64,000 bases of DNA from Pseudomonas sp. B20(2017) (GTDB lineage: Bacteria > Pseudomonadota > Gammaproteobacteria > Pseudomonadales > Pseudomonadaceae): contig NZ_NEJP01000009.1 in NCBI RefSeq assembly GCF_002113125.1, positions 62,001-126,000 on the forward strand, in the 5' to 3' direction. The notes beneath the pieces are model-generated. The model was given only the letters and a program-made list of their open reading frames with translations, ran no database searches and was not told where the DNA came from. Shown here one piece after another: positions 16,883 to 25,896 of the stretch; positions within the stretch are counted from its first letter, which is position 1; every line of letters starts with the position of its first letter. The position numbers were made by a program, and so were the translations under genes.

Positions 16883-19540
16883 TCAGGCGAACTCGCAGGT
16901 CACGCTGGCTTCACCGTCGAGCGTCGCATGCACGCGCTTGAGGCTTTCACCGGTGGCCATGGCGTCGAGCAAGCGGTCAGCCACCAGCGGCAGCACGTGC
17001 TGGTCGAGCAAGTGGTCGATCAGGCGCGCACCGCTTTCGCTTTGGGTGCAGCGCTCGGACAGGTGATCGACGAGGTTCTGGCACCAGCTGAAATCCAGCT
17101 GGCGACGGTTCAGGCGCTCGCCCAGACGACCGAGTTTGATTTCGATCAGCTCACGCAGTACCGGGCCGCCGACCGGGTAGTACGGCACCACTTTCATCCG
17201 CGCCAGCAGCGCCGGTTTGAAGTGTTTGCTGAGCACCGGGCGAATGGTTTCTTCCAGCACTTCCGCGGTCGGACGCGCACCGTCTTCGCAGAGGTCGCTG
17301 ATCTTGTCGCTGCCCAGGTTCGAGGTCATCAGGATCAGCGTGTTGCGGAAGTCGATCTCGCGCCCTTCGCCGTCGTTGGCCACGCCTTTGTCGAAGATCT
17401 GATAGAACAGGTTAAGCACGTCCGGATCAGCCTTTTCGACTTCATCGAGCAGTACCACCGAATACGGCTTCTGCCGCACGGCTTCGGTGAGCATGCCGCC
17501 CTCGCCGTAACCGACGTAGCCTGGCGGTGCACCGATCAGGCGGGAAACGGTGTGTTTCTCCTGGAACTCGGACATGTTGATGGTGGTGATGAAACGGTCG
17601 CCGCCGTACAGCAGATCGGCGAGCGCCAGTGCGGTTTCGGTCTTGCCGACGCCGCTCGGACCGACCAGCAGGAACACGCCGACCGGTGCGTCAGGCTTGT
17701 TCAAGCCAGCAGCGGTGGCGCGCATCGAGCGATCCAGCGCGTGCACGGCTTGTTCCTGACCACGGATGCGGGTGCGCAGGTCGGTGGCGAAGCTGGCGAC
17801 CTTGGCGTTGTGCTCGCGGGCCAGTTGCGCCAGTGGCACGCCGGTCCAGGCGCTGATCACTTCGGCCACCAGACGCGGGCAGACTTCGAAGCTGACCAGA
17901 CGCTCCTTGACCTGAGCGGCGGTCAGGGCGCTGTGGGTTTCATTGAGCTGTGCTTCCAGCGCTTCGACGCTGAGGGCTTCGTCGACGTCGGCGGCTTGGG
18001 TTTCGATCACGGTGCCTTCGGCGTCTTCTTCAACGGTAACCACCGGCTCGACCGCGGCGGCTTCACGGGCCTTGGCCAGTTGCTGACGCAGTTCCAGCAG
18101 GCGCTCGGCCAGTTGTTTCTGCTCGGTCCACAGGGTTTCCAGTGCGACCATTTCCGCTTCGGCTTCGTCCAGACGTGCTTCCAGTGCCTCCAGCGCTTCG
18201 TGGTCGATCAGCAGACCGGCTTCGGCATCGCGGCGCAGGGCCTGACGCTGACGGCCACCTTCGGCCAGTTCGCCACGCAGGCGTTCCAGGCTTTCCGGGG
18301 CAGCGGCGAGGCTGATGCGAACACGGGCGCACGCGGTGTCGAGCACATCGACGGCCTTGTCCGGCAGTTGCCGACCGGCGAGGTAACGGGCGGACAGTTC
18401 AGCTGCCGACACCACCGCGTCATCGCGCAGGTAGATGCCGTGGCTCTTCTCGTAGACCTGAGCCAGGCCACGCAGGATGGTCACGGCTTCGCTCACGGTC
18501 GGCTCGTGCAGCTGAACCGGCTGGAAACGACGGGCCAGCGCCGGGTCTTTCTCGAAGTATTTCTTGTACTCGGCCCAGGTGGTCGCGGCGATGGTGCGCA
18601 GTTCGCCACGAGCCAGCGCCGGTTTCAGCAGGTTGGCCGCGTCGGAACCGCCGGCATTGCCGCCCGCGCCGATCAAGGTGTGAGCTTCGTCGATGAACAG
18701 GATGATCGGCTTCGGCGAGGCTTTGACCTCGTCGATCACACCTTTGAGACGACGCTCGAATTCACCTTTGACGCTGGCGCCAGCCTGCAACAGCCCCATG
18801 TCCAGCGACAGCAGTTCGACACCCTTGAGCACCTGCGGCACTTCACCGGCAGCGATGCGCGAGGCAAGGCCTTCAACGATGGCGGTTTTACCGACACCGG
18901 CTTCACCGACCACGATCGGGTTGTTCTTGCGGCGACGGGCGAGGATGTCGACCATCTGGCGGATCGCGCCATCGCGGCACAGCACCGGGTCGAGTTTGCC
19001 GTCGCGGGCCTGCTGCGTCAGGTTGTGAGTGAAGCGCTCCAGCAGCGATTCGCCTTGGGCGGCCGGTTTGCCGTTGGCCGCTGCCTGAGGCTGTTGCGAC
19101 AGGGCAAATTCCTTCAGGCGATCAATGTTCAGTTTGGCGAGCAGCGGCTGATAACGGCTGCCGGCGTAGCGCATCGGGTTGCGCAGCAGCGCGAGGATCA
19201 GCGCCGCGTCTTCGACCGAGGTCTGGCCCAGCTCAAGGTTGGCCACCAGCAGCGCGTCTTGCAGCCACTGCACCAGCTCCGGGGCGAACACCGGGTTGCG
19301 CGAAGCGCTGTGCTCGACCCGCGATTGCAGCGCGGCGCTCAGTTCGCCGGCATCAACGTCGGCATCCTGCAGCGCGCGGGAGAGCAGACCGTTCGGGCGC
19401 TCCAGCAGGCCAAGCAGCAAGTCTTCGACCAGAATCTTGCTGCCGCCACGGGCGACGCAGCGCTCGGCCGAACGTTCCAGATCGCGACGGGTTTCGGCGT
19501 CCAGCGCCTGGATGAGTTGTTGCAGGTCTACGTTGATCAT
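16883..19540 (-). CDS. clpV: T6SS AAA+ ATPase ClpV
   Basis: 885 aa. ClpB-like unfoldase that recycles contracted TssBC sheath. Clp N-domain (VDLQQLIQALDAETRRDLE), first AAA+ with GEAGVGKT near 213 and LFIDEAHTLIGAG, coiled-coil middle region (about 415-520), second AAA+ with GPSGVGKT near 628 and VVLLDEVEKADPD, then ClpB D2-small domain. All nucleotide-binding motifs look intact. Located between tssG and sfa as in HSI-II. Confidence 0.97.
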   Translation of the reverse strand: MINVDLQQLIQALDAETRRDLERSAERCVARGGSKILVEDLLLGLLERPNGLLSRALQDADVDAGELSAALQSRVEHSASRNPVFAPELVQWLQDALLVANLELGQTSVEDAALILALLRNPMRYAGSRYQPLLAKLNIDRLKEFALSQQPQAAANGKPAAQGESLLERFTHNLTQQARDGKLDPVLCRDGAIRQMVDILARRRKNNPIVVGEAGVGKTAIVEGLASRIAAGEVPQVLKGVELLSLDMGLLQAGASVKGEFERRLKGVIDEVKASPKPIILFIDEAHTLIGAGGNAGGSDAANLLKPALARGELRTIAATTWAEYKKYFEKDPALARRFQPVQLHEPTVSEAVTILRGLAQVYEKSHGIYLRDDAVVSAAELSARYLAGRQLPDKAVDVLDTACARVRISLAAAPESLERLRGELAEGGRQRQALRRDAEAGLLIDHEALEALEARLDEAEAEMVALETLWTEQKQLAERLLELRQQLAKAREAAAVEPVVTVEEDAEGTVIETQAADVDEALSVEALEAQLNETHSALTAAQVKERLVSFEVCPRLVAEVISAWTGVPLAQLAREHNAKVASFATDLRTRIRGQEQAVHALDRSMRATAAGLNKPDAPVGVFLLVGPSGVGKTETALALADLLYGGDRFITTINMSEFQEKHTVSRLIGAPPGYVGYGEGGMLTEAVRQKPYSVVLLDEVEKADPDVLNLFYQIFDKGVANDGEGREIDFRNTLILMTSNLGSDKISDLCEDGARPTAEVLEETIRPVLSKHFKPALLARMKVVPYYPVGGPVLRELIEIKLGRLGERLNRRQLDFSWCQNLVDHLSERCTQSESGARLIDHLLDQHVLPLVADRLLDAMATGESLKRVHATLDGEASVTCEFA

Positions 19541-19551
19541 GGCTCACGTCC

Positions 19552-20559
19552 TTAATGAATTTTGCTGCCCAGGGTCACCACGCCGTCTGCTTTTTCGCAG
19601 CCCAGCCAACTGGTCCACCCCAGGCGACAGTCGTTCTTTTCGCCAATGCGCAGTTCGCGGATTTCTTCCGGGCGCAGCACCAGGCGAATGTCGTAATCGA
19701 GCGGGTCACGCAAGGTGAACCGCACCAGCGCGCAGAGCGGCTGGTAACCGAAACCGATGGGCAGGAATTCGTGGAATCGCTCCCAGTCGAGTTCGGTGAT
19801 GTGAATGCGGAACTTGCCGCTGCGGTCGCGCACGCGTTCGCCCAGCACCAGGTCTTCACCCAGCACGCTGTTGGCAAAACCGAGGCGGTTGCGCTGTTCT
19901 TCGAGAATCTCCACGCGGCGCTCAATGCACTGCTCGATCACCAGTTCTTCGTGCTTGAAGTAGTAACGTAGCACCGCTTCGATCAGCGCCGCCGAGTGCG
20001 CCCGCAGACTGAGCAGGCCGAGGTACGGCAGCAGGCGTTTCCAGTTCAGCTCCTTGGCCTTGCGGATCTCGTCGCCGCCGAGGCCGATCAGGGCAAACAG
20101 GTGCGACGAGAACGGGTCGACCGCGCCGCTCTGGAAGCTCGCGCGATAGCGGTACTTGCGCCAGATCGGCAGCATCAGCCGTTGCAGGCGATGGTGGAAC
20201 AGGTCGAGGAAGTTGCGCGTCGGGTTGCCGTCTTCGCTGTCACCCAGGGCTTGTTCGCCATAGAACGCCGGCAGCGGCGAGCCGGAACCGACCAGGCCGA
20301 TCAGGTTGAATCGCAGGCGCGCGCGCATCTGCCCGTGCTCTTCGAAAAACTCCACGCGATCGACATCGCTGCGCGGAAATCCGAGGCTCGGGTTGGCCTG
20401 GAATTCCAGCTGGTCGTACAGATCGTCTTCGCTCAGGTACGGGTGCGCCTCGCGCAGCCGGTCGATCACCAGCAGCACGGCCTGAAACAGCGAGTACTCG
20501 CGTATTACCTTCGTCAGCCCGCTTAAAGCAGGGGCTGCAGGCCCATACGTGGTGTCCAT
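19552..20559 (-). CDS. tssG: T6SS baseplate protein TssG
   Basis: 335 aa. DUF1305 family; conserved parts include FFEEHGQMRARLRFNLIGLVGSGSPLP, FLDLFHHRLQRLML and FLPIGFGYQPLCALVRF. Forms the baseplate wedge with TssE, TssF and TssK. The start lies 37 bp inside the end of tssF, a common overlap for this pair. No better downstream start is seen. Confidence 0.96.
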   Translation of the reverse strand: MDTTYGPAAPALSGLTKVIREYSLFQAVLLVIDRLREAHPYLSEDDLYDQLEFQANPSLGFPRSDVDRVEFFEEHGQMRARLRFNLIGLVGSGSPLPAFYGEQALGDSEDGNPTRNFLDLFHHRLQRLMLPIWRKYRYRASFQSGAVDPFSSHLFALIGLGGDEIRKAKELNWKRLLPYLGLLSLRAHSAALIEAVLRYYFKHEELVIEQCIERRVEILEEQRNRLGFANSVLGEDLVLGERVRDRSGKFRIHITELDWERFHEFLPIGFGYQPLCALVRFTLRDPLDYDIRLVLRPEEIRELRIGEKNDCRLGWTSWLGCEKADGVVTLGSKIH

Positions 20560-22310
20560 TGGTACACCTCTCCCTGTGTGCTTTTTACCCGCAGCTCATG
20601 GAATGAATTGAGACTGGCGTAAAGCGCGAAAAACTCGTTGAGAACCGAGGCGAAGACGAACAGGTCGCCCTCACCGATATACCCTTCCGGGTCGATGGTC
20701 AGTTCGGTGCGCAAACCGCGCACCGGCAGACCACGGTGCAACCGATCCACGTGGTGATGCTTGATGTGCTTGAGGCCGCCGAGCAGGCGCTTGCTGACCT
20801 TCTCCGCGTGCTGGTCGTAGTAGCGCGGCAGGTCGTAGGTTTCGAGAATCACCTTCAGTGCGTTGACGTCGGCCAGCGACAGATAGTTGAGCGACATGTT
20901 GCTGATCAGCTTCCACAGGAAGTCACGGTTCAGCGGCGGCGCGAAACTGGAAGTGGCCGGGGTGATGTTGCGGAAACTCAGAAACTCCGGGGTCTCTTCG
21001 CAGGCCATGCAGATCTGCCCGAGCTTGAGTTTGCGCGGCAGGTTCTGGTTGGTGCAGACCAGCTCGATCGACAGTGTTTCGTGGGCTTCGGTGTGGCGGA
21101 TGCCGAAGCTCAGGTAGGTGTCGAGACCATCGTGCAGCAACGACGAACGCTGGCGGATGCTGTAATGCGGACGGCTGTTGGGCACGTCGAAACTCGGGTC
21201 GTGCTCGAAGGATTCGAACGGCACGTACTCCTGATATCCGAGGCCGCCGGGCTTCCAGCCGGTCACGGTTTCCACCGAGAACACACCGCAGTTTTCCAGA
21301 TCGTATTCGGCCGGCAGCAGCAGGTATTCGTCCTGTTTGCCGTCGAGGCGGATCGGCAGTGCGTCGTGCTTGAACAGGTTGACGATCGGCGTGCAGAACA
21401 GCTTCACATTATCCGTCGTCGGACGCATGCGCATGATCCCGCTCTTGCGGATGTCGAAGCGCAATTCCAGGCCGCGCATCTGCTTGAGGGTGTCTTCCGG
21501 CAGCGCCTTGAGAATGTCCAGGCCGTGGACATCGACGAACAGGAACTTGTCCTGGAAGGCGAAGTATTCCTGCAGGTAGCGATAGCCGCGGAAGGTGTTC
21601 AGCGGATACGGGATCAACGCTTCTTCTTCGGCAAAACCCACTGGCTTGACCCGGTCCCCCGGAATCTTGAACGCCATCGGCTTGCCGCTCACGCCATCGA
21701 TGGGCTTGCCGGCGCCGTCGAGGGGGATCAGTTCGATGCCGTCGAGGTTGCGCAGCAGGCTCAGGTAGAGCATCTGGCTGATGTAGCGCTCGCCGGCAAA
21801 GTGCAGGCGCAGCTTGCTCAGTTCCAGCTCGCCGAGGTGGCCGTCGGCACTCATCTCCAGGCGCAGGCTGAGCAACGAACCGTCGCCCTTCACCGAGTAG
21901 TTCAGCGCGGCAAGATCAAGGGCCATGACTTCAGTCGGGTAGCAGGTGCGGAAGCGGCAACGCACGTCTTCGATCGGCACGCTTTCAATTGGCGTATCAC
22001 GCTCGACCTTCAGCGCCGGCCCCGAACGCTTGAGCGGATCGAACTGCAGAATGCTGAACGCCGGCAGCGGGCGCATGTAGTTCGGCCACAGCAACTGCAT
22101 CAGGGAATGGCTGAGCTCCGGCAACTCGTCGTCGAGCTTCTGGCGCAGCCGCCCGGTCAGAAACGCAAAGCCTTCCAGCAACCGCTCCACATCCGGATCC
22201 CGCCCGGCCTGCCCCAGGAACGGCGCCAACGCCGGACTACGCTCGGCGAAACGGCGGCCCAGTTGGCGCAGTGCGGTGAGTTCGCTTTGGTAGTAGTGGT
22301 TAAAGGACAC
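20523..22310 (-). CDS. tssF: T6SS baseplate protein TssF
   Basis: 595 aa, normal length. The DUF879 family N-terminus is YYQSELTALRQLGRRFAERSPALAPFL; further conserved parts are DPDVERLLEGFAFLTGRLRQKLDDELPELSHSL (split by variable residues) and LLWPNYMRPLPAFSILQF. In HSI-II it directly follows tssE; here about 1.5 kb of cargo genes separate the two. 138 bp of AT-rich DNA precedes the start. Confidence 0.96.
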   Translation of the reverse strand: MSFNHYYQSELTALRQLGRRFAERSPALAPFLGQAGRDPDVERLLEGFAFLTGRLRQKLDDELPELSHSLMQLLWPNYMRPLPAFSILQFDPLKRSGPALKVERDTPIESVPIEDVRCRFRTCYPTEVMALDLAALNYSVKGDGSLLSLRLEMSADGHLGELELSKLRLHFAGERYISQMLYLSLLRNLDGIELIPLDGAGKPIDGVSGKPMAFKIPGDRVKPVGFAEEEALIPYPLNTFRGYRYLQEYFAFQDKFLFVDVHGLDILKALPEDTLKQMRGLELRFDIRKSGIMRMRPTTDNVKLFCTPIVNLFKHDALPIRLDGKQDEYLLLPAEYDLENCGVFSVETVTGWKPGGLGYQEYVPFESFEHDPSFDVPNSRPHYSIRQRSSLLHDGLDTYLSFGIRHTEAHETLSIELVCTNQNLPRKLKLGQICMACEETPEFLSFRNITPATSSFAPPLNRDFLWKLISNMSLNYLSLADVNALKVILETYDLPRYYDQHAEKVSKRLLGGLKHIKHHHVDRLHRGLPVRGLRTELTIDPEGYIGEGDLFVFASVLNEFFALYASLNSFHELRVKSTQGEVYQWTPRMGLQPLL

Positions 22311-22448
22311 GGGTTACCTGCCTGGTAGTGATTTTAAAGTGTATTCTTCACAGCAAGTGACCAACTACGACTAATGGCAGTTGACCAATAGCCGAGCAGA
22401 TTAAACTTTCAAGGCCGCAGTTTAGGTTAAAGCCAAGATCAGGCTTGT

Positions 22449-22655
22449 TCATGCTGGCGCCTGATTCAAAAAATAAGTACCCAACAAATGGATAACAGGT
22501 ACTATCAACACACAAACATACATCATGACTCTGTGTAGCTTTGACCGCCGAAATTTTGCAAAACAACCAAGGAAGGCAACCAATAGACAAACAATTGCCA
22601 GAAGACCAAATAGATCGCTATCAGCAACGCTTGCAAAATAGTCTTTAAGAGTCAC
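22449..22655 (-). CDS. 68-aa two-helix membrane protein, candidate immunity protein
   Basis: Two predicted membrane helices (LFGLLAIVCLLVAFLGCFAKF and VMMYVCVLIVPVIHLLGTYF) joined by a basic loop RRSKLHR, which should face the cytoplasm and leave both ends outside. The start overlaps the effector stop by ATGA, so it is co-translated with it. Inner-membrane immunity proteins are known for some T6SS toxins; the assignment here rests on context only. Low GC. I recognise no family. Confidence 0.7.
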   Translation of the reverse strand: MTLKDYFASVADSDLFGLLAIVCLLVAFLGCFAKFRRSKLHRVMMYVCVLIVPVIHLLGTYFLNQAPA

Positions 22656-23455
22656 TTGTTAAACTCCAAAAAATTCCAACGATAGAACAAGAATTTTTTC
22701 AAGAAATCTTCAGCAACTGACCCTGTACTCTCATTTCGATACGTCCACCCTGTACCTGACTTGGTGTAGTTTCCCTTTTCAATAGGCATTCCTGCGTAAC
22801 CGGAGTTTTGAGGATCAGCCATATTCGAACCCAGCCACTTTTGAACCGTGGTGAAAGGGCGAACACTTATACCACCGGTGTTACCCTGTCTAATTTCGAT
22901 TTTTGAATCACTGATAGTTACAGCAATTTGAATATGGTGCGCTATATCTTTGGGGCGATCCAAAGCTTGTGCGAGGATGTCTCCAGGCAGCAGCGCTTCA
23001 GCGGTCTCGATCGTTGTTGTGTTAACGCCGACCCGCTGCATGTCTGGAGCACCATAAGTCAACATAACCATCTCGCAAAACCCATACATATGCGAGACGT
23101 AACGATCATGCTCCGCAGCGGTATAATTCTCCATGTTCCGGTATGTTCTTACGCCAGTTTTAAGCTTAACAGGCAACCCTCGCTTAGAAGCAAACTCACA
23201 AAGCAGCCTTAGCGCAAAGTCCTCACAAGTGAATTTATTCCCTTTAATATCACCATCCTTTGTCCAATACTTCTCAACGATCAGGCGTTCTGCAATTTCA
23301 GGGGCTTCTTTGTGATAGTCCGCGATATGAGTATCGGTCCAAAAATCTGTTGTTTTCCAAAAAACCTTGTACGTAACTTTTTTTGGAGTTTTATCCGCCT
23401 TTGGTGTCAATGCTACAGAACGAGCCATTAACGTCGACAACACTTCTGCACTCAT
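22652..23455 (-). CDS. PAAR-linked T6SS effector candidate, papain-like (NlpC/P60-type) motif order
   Basis: 267 aa with no signal peptide, overlapping the PAAR gene upstream and the membrane-protein gene downstream by 4 bp each. The pattern CEDFALRLLCEF (Cys77), LLPGDILAQALD followed by HHIQIAV (His173/174) and IRQGNTGG (Asn192) has the Cys, GD, His, polar order of NlpC/P60 and other papain-fold hydrolases. That suggests a peptidoglycan amidase/endopeptidase, or another papain-fold activity. Residues 1-30 are disordered-looking and Lys-rich. The family is not securely recognised, so function is inference. GC is visibly lower than in the flanking tss genes. Confidence 0.75.
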   Translation of the reverse strand: MSAEVLSTLMARSVALTPKADKTPKKVTYKVFWKTTDFWTDTHIADYHKEAPEIAERLIVEKYWTKDGDIKGNKFTCEDFALRLLCEFASKRGLPVKLKTGVRTYRNMENYTAAEHDRYVSHMYGFCEMVMLTYGAPDMQRVGVNTTTIETAEALLPGDILAQALDRPKDIAHHIQIAVTISDSKIEIRQGNTGGISVRPFTTVQKWLGSNMADPQNSGYAGMPIEKGNYTKSGTGWTYRNESTGSVAEDFLKKFLFYRWNFLEFNK

Positions 23456-23964
23456 ACCACTGCCCCGTCAATAGCCGCATGAAAGTCGAAAGTTTCTCCT
23501 GCCTCCCCTCCGACCAACTGGGTTCTACCCATTGCATCGCTCTGCCCTGTAATAACTTTCCCTTTAGCTGTCGTAATTTGATAGGGAATATCTTGAAGAG
23601 GATTTCCATCCTGATCTTCCATCACTACATGCTGCGTGTGAGAGAAAAGCATTAATGGTTCCGGTGGAACAAATGGTGCAGGCGTATGCGAATTCCCGAT
23701 GATTACCGTCCCGGAGCCCGCAGTGACCTTGTTGCCATGAGAACCAACCGAACCAACGGTGGCAGCCGGCTTGCCATTGATCAGAACCGTCGTCGCCAGA
23801 TCGCCGACCAACGCACCACCACACGCCGAGGCATCGCCCTGGCGAGCGGCCGGGAGGCCGTCGAAGAACACGTCCCCCGAACCGGCGGCGATCGGGTTGG
23901 TGCCGTGGCCGGGGAGCGGGCAAGCGGTGGGGTCGGACACACGTGCTGCGGGTTTGCCAGACAT
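23452..23964 (-). CDS. PAAR spike-tip protein with C-terminal adaptor extension
   Basis: 170 aa. Residues 1-90 are a PAAR domain (SGKPAARVSDPTACP, GSGDVFFDGLPAARQGD, GSGTVIIGN) that caps VgrG. Residues about 95-170 form an extension (VMEDQDGNPLQDIPYQIT, SDAMGRTQLVGG) with the look of a transthyretin-like beta-sandwich, a type seen as adaptor on VgrG/PAAR proteins. The strong ribosome site AAGGAGAACCCCG fixes the start. GC drops sharply between the PAAR domain and the extension, near 23,690. Its effector follows in ATGA overlap. Confidence 0.9.
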   Translation of the reverse strand: MSGKPAARVSDPTACPLPGHGTNPIAAGSGDVFFDGLPAARQGDASACGGALVGDLATTVLINGKPAATVGSVGSHGNKVTAGSGTVIIGNSHTPAPFVPPEPLMLFSHTQHVVMEDQDGNPLQDIPYQITTAKGKVITGQSDAMGRTQLVGGEAGETFDFHAAIDGAVV

Positions 23965-23975
23965 CGGGGTTCTCC

Positions 23976-24383
23976 TTAGGTGACCTTCACTTGACCGCTG
24001 CCATCCAGGCGCGCGGCGAAACTGACCTGACGCTTGAAACCCTCGACTTCCAGCAGGCCTTCGATGCTGAAGGCCAGGCGAAGCTGGTCGTGGTCACGCG
24101 GCAGGGAAATGACACGCACGTTGCTCAGGCGCGGTTCGTAGGCTTCGATGAAGCTTTCGATGGCCAGGCGGGCCTGACTCAGGGAGTCGTGCAGGCTCAG
24201 GCGCATGTCATTGAGATCGGGCAACCCGTAGTCGGACAGCGTTTGCACGCTGCCGGCCCGGGTGCTGAGCATTTTGGCCAGATGGGCAGCCACCGACGCC
24301 ATGGCCGAAGCCTCGAGGCTCTTGCCCTTGCGCTGTTCCGCGTCGCCGTTGAGGCGCTCGAAAAGGCTGCCGTATCCGTCCAT
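23976..24383 (-). CDS. tssE: T6SS baseplate protein TssE (gp25-like)
   Basis: 135 aa. GPW/gp25 family: SLFERLNGD near the N-terminus, LSDYGLPDLND, and LRLAFSIEGLL near the C-terminus. Part of the baseplate wedge that starts sheath polymerisation. It sits 9 bp after tssC and 11 bp before the PAAR gene, so the cargo cassette follows it immediately. Confidence 0.95.
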   Translation of the reverse strand: MDGYGSLFERLNGDAEQRKGKSLEASAMASVAAHLAKMLSTRAGSVQTLSDYGLPDLNDMRLSLHDSLSQARLAIESFIEAYEPRLSNVRVISLPRDHDQLRLAFSIEGLLEVEGFKRQVSFAARLDGSGQVKVT

Positions 24384-24392
24384 GAGTCGCTC

Positions 24393-25868
24393 TTACTCTT
24401 TGTCCAGCTTGCCAACCAGCGACAGGGTGAAATCGGCACCCATGTACTTGAAGTGCGGGCGCACGTTCAGGCTGACGCGGTACCAGCCCGGCTCGCCTTC
24501 AACGTCGCTGACGATCACTTGCGCAGCGCGCAGCGGACGACGGCCACGTACTTCGGCGCTCGGGTTTTCCTGGTCGGCCACGTACTGGCGGATCCACTTG
24601 TTCAGTTCCAGCTCGAGGTCGGTACGTTCTTTCCACGAACCGAGCTGCTCGCGCTGCAGCACTTTGAGGTAGTGAGCCAGGCGGTTGACGATCATCATGT
24701 ACGGCAGTTGGGTGCCGAGCTTGTAGTTCAGCTCTGCAGCCTTGCCTTCTGCGCTGATGCCGAAGAACTTCGGCTTCTGCACCGAGCTTGCGGAGAAGAA
24801 CGCCGCGTTGTCGGAGCCTTTACGCATGGTCAGGGAGATGAAGCCTTCCTCGGCCAGTTCGTATTCACGACGGTCGGAAACCAGAACTTCGGTAGGAATC
24901 TTGGTTTCGATTTCGCCCATGCTTTCGAAGTGGTGCAGAGGCAGGTCTTCAACCGCGCCGCCGCTCTGTGGGCCGATGATGTTCGGGCACCAGCGGAACT
25001 TGGCGAAGCTGTCGGTCAGCTTGGTGCCGAACGCGTAAGCGGTGTTGCCCCACAGGTAGTGCTCGTGGCTGTTGGCAACGTTTTCCTTGTACACGAACGA
25101 TTTGACCGGGTTTTCTTCCGGGTCGTACGGGTTACGCAGCAGGAAACGCGGCACGGTCAGGCCAACGTAGCGGGAGTCTTCCGAGGTACGGAAGCTCTGC
25201 CATTTGGCGAATTGCGGGCCTTCGAAGTGATCTTTCAGATCCTTCAGGTCCGGCAGACCGGTGAAGCTTTCCAGGCCGAAGAATTTCGGGCCGGCGGCGG
25301 CGATGAACGGCGCGTGGGACATGCAGGCTACGCTGGACACGTACTGCATCAGTTTCACGTCCGGCGAGCTTGGGGACAGGTAGTAGTTGGCGATGATCGC
25401 GCCAACCGGCTGACCACCGAACTGGCCGTATTCAGCGGTGTAGATGTGCTTGTACAGGCCCGACTGCATCACTTCCGGCGAATCTTCGAAGTCGTCCAGC
25501 AGGTCGTCCTTGGAGACGTTGAGGATTTCGATCTTGATGTTTTCGCGGAAGTTGGTGCGGTCGACCAGCAGTTGCAGGCCACGCCACGAAGATTCCAGCG
25601 CCTGGAAGTCCGGGTGGTGCAGGATTTCGTCCATCTGACGGCTGAGCTTGGCATCGATCTCGGCGATCATGCGGTCAACCATGGCTTTCTTGACCGGCTC
25701 ACCGTTGTTCTGCGGCTTGAGCAGCTCTTCGATGAACGCCGACACACCGCGCTTGGCGATGTCGTAGGCTTCGTCGTCCGGCGTCAGGCGGGTTTCGGCG
25801 ATGATGCTGTCGAGGATGCTGTACTCGCCGTTTTCTGCGGCGTTCTGTTGTGCTGCGCTAGTGCTCAT
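24393..25868 (-). CDS. tssC: T6SS contractile sheath large subunit TssC (VipB)
   Basis: 491 aa, normal length. Conserved regions include HHPDFQALESSWRGLQLLVDR, FGQPVGAIIANYYLSP (written here with one residue dropped), LPHHFESMGEIETKIPTEV and the C-terminal KYMGADFTLSLVGKLDKE. Forms the sheath with TssB and is disassembled by ClpV. 28 bp separate it from tssB. Confidence 0.97.
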   Translation of the reverse strand: MSTSAAQQNAAENGEYSILDSIIAETRLTPDDEAYDIAKRGVSAFIEELLKPQNNGEPVKKAMVDRMIAEIDAKLSRQMDEILHHPDFQALESSWRGLQLLVDRTNFRENIKIEILNVSKDDLLDDFEDSPEVMQSGLYKHIYTAEYGQFGGQPVGAIIANYYLSPSSPDVKLMQYVSSVACMSHAPFIAAAGPKFFGLESFTGLPDLKDLKDHFEGPQFAKWQSFRTSEDSRYVGLTVPRFLLRNPYDPEENPVKSFVYKENVANSHEHYLWGNTAYAFGTKLTDSFAKFRWCPNIIGPQSGGAVEDLPLHHFESMGEIETKIPTEVLVSDRREYELAEEGFISLTMRKGSDNAAFFSASSVQKPKFFGISAEGKAAELNYKLGTQLPYMMIVNRLAHYLKVLQREQLGSWKERTDLELELNKWIRQYVADQENPSAEVRGRRPLRAAQVIVSDVEGEPGWYRVSLNVRPHFKYMGADFTLSLVGKLDKE

Positions 25869-25896
25869 TGTGTTGGCTTCCTTGGCTGCTGGAGTC

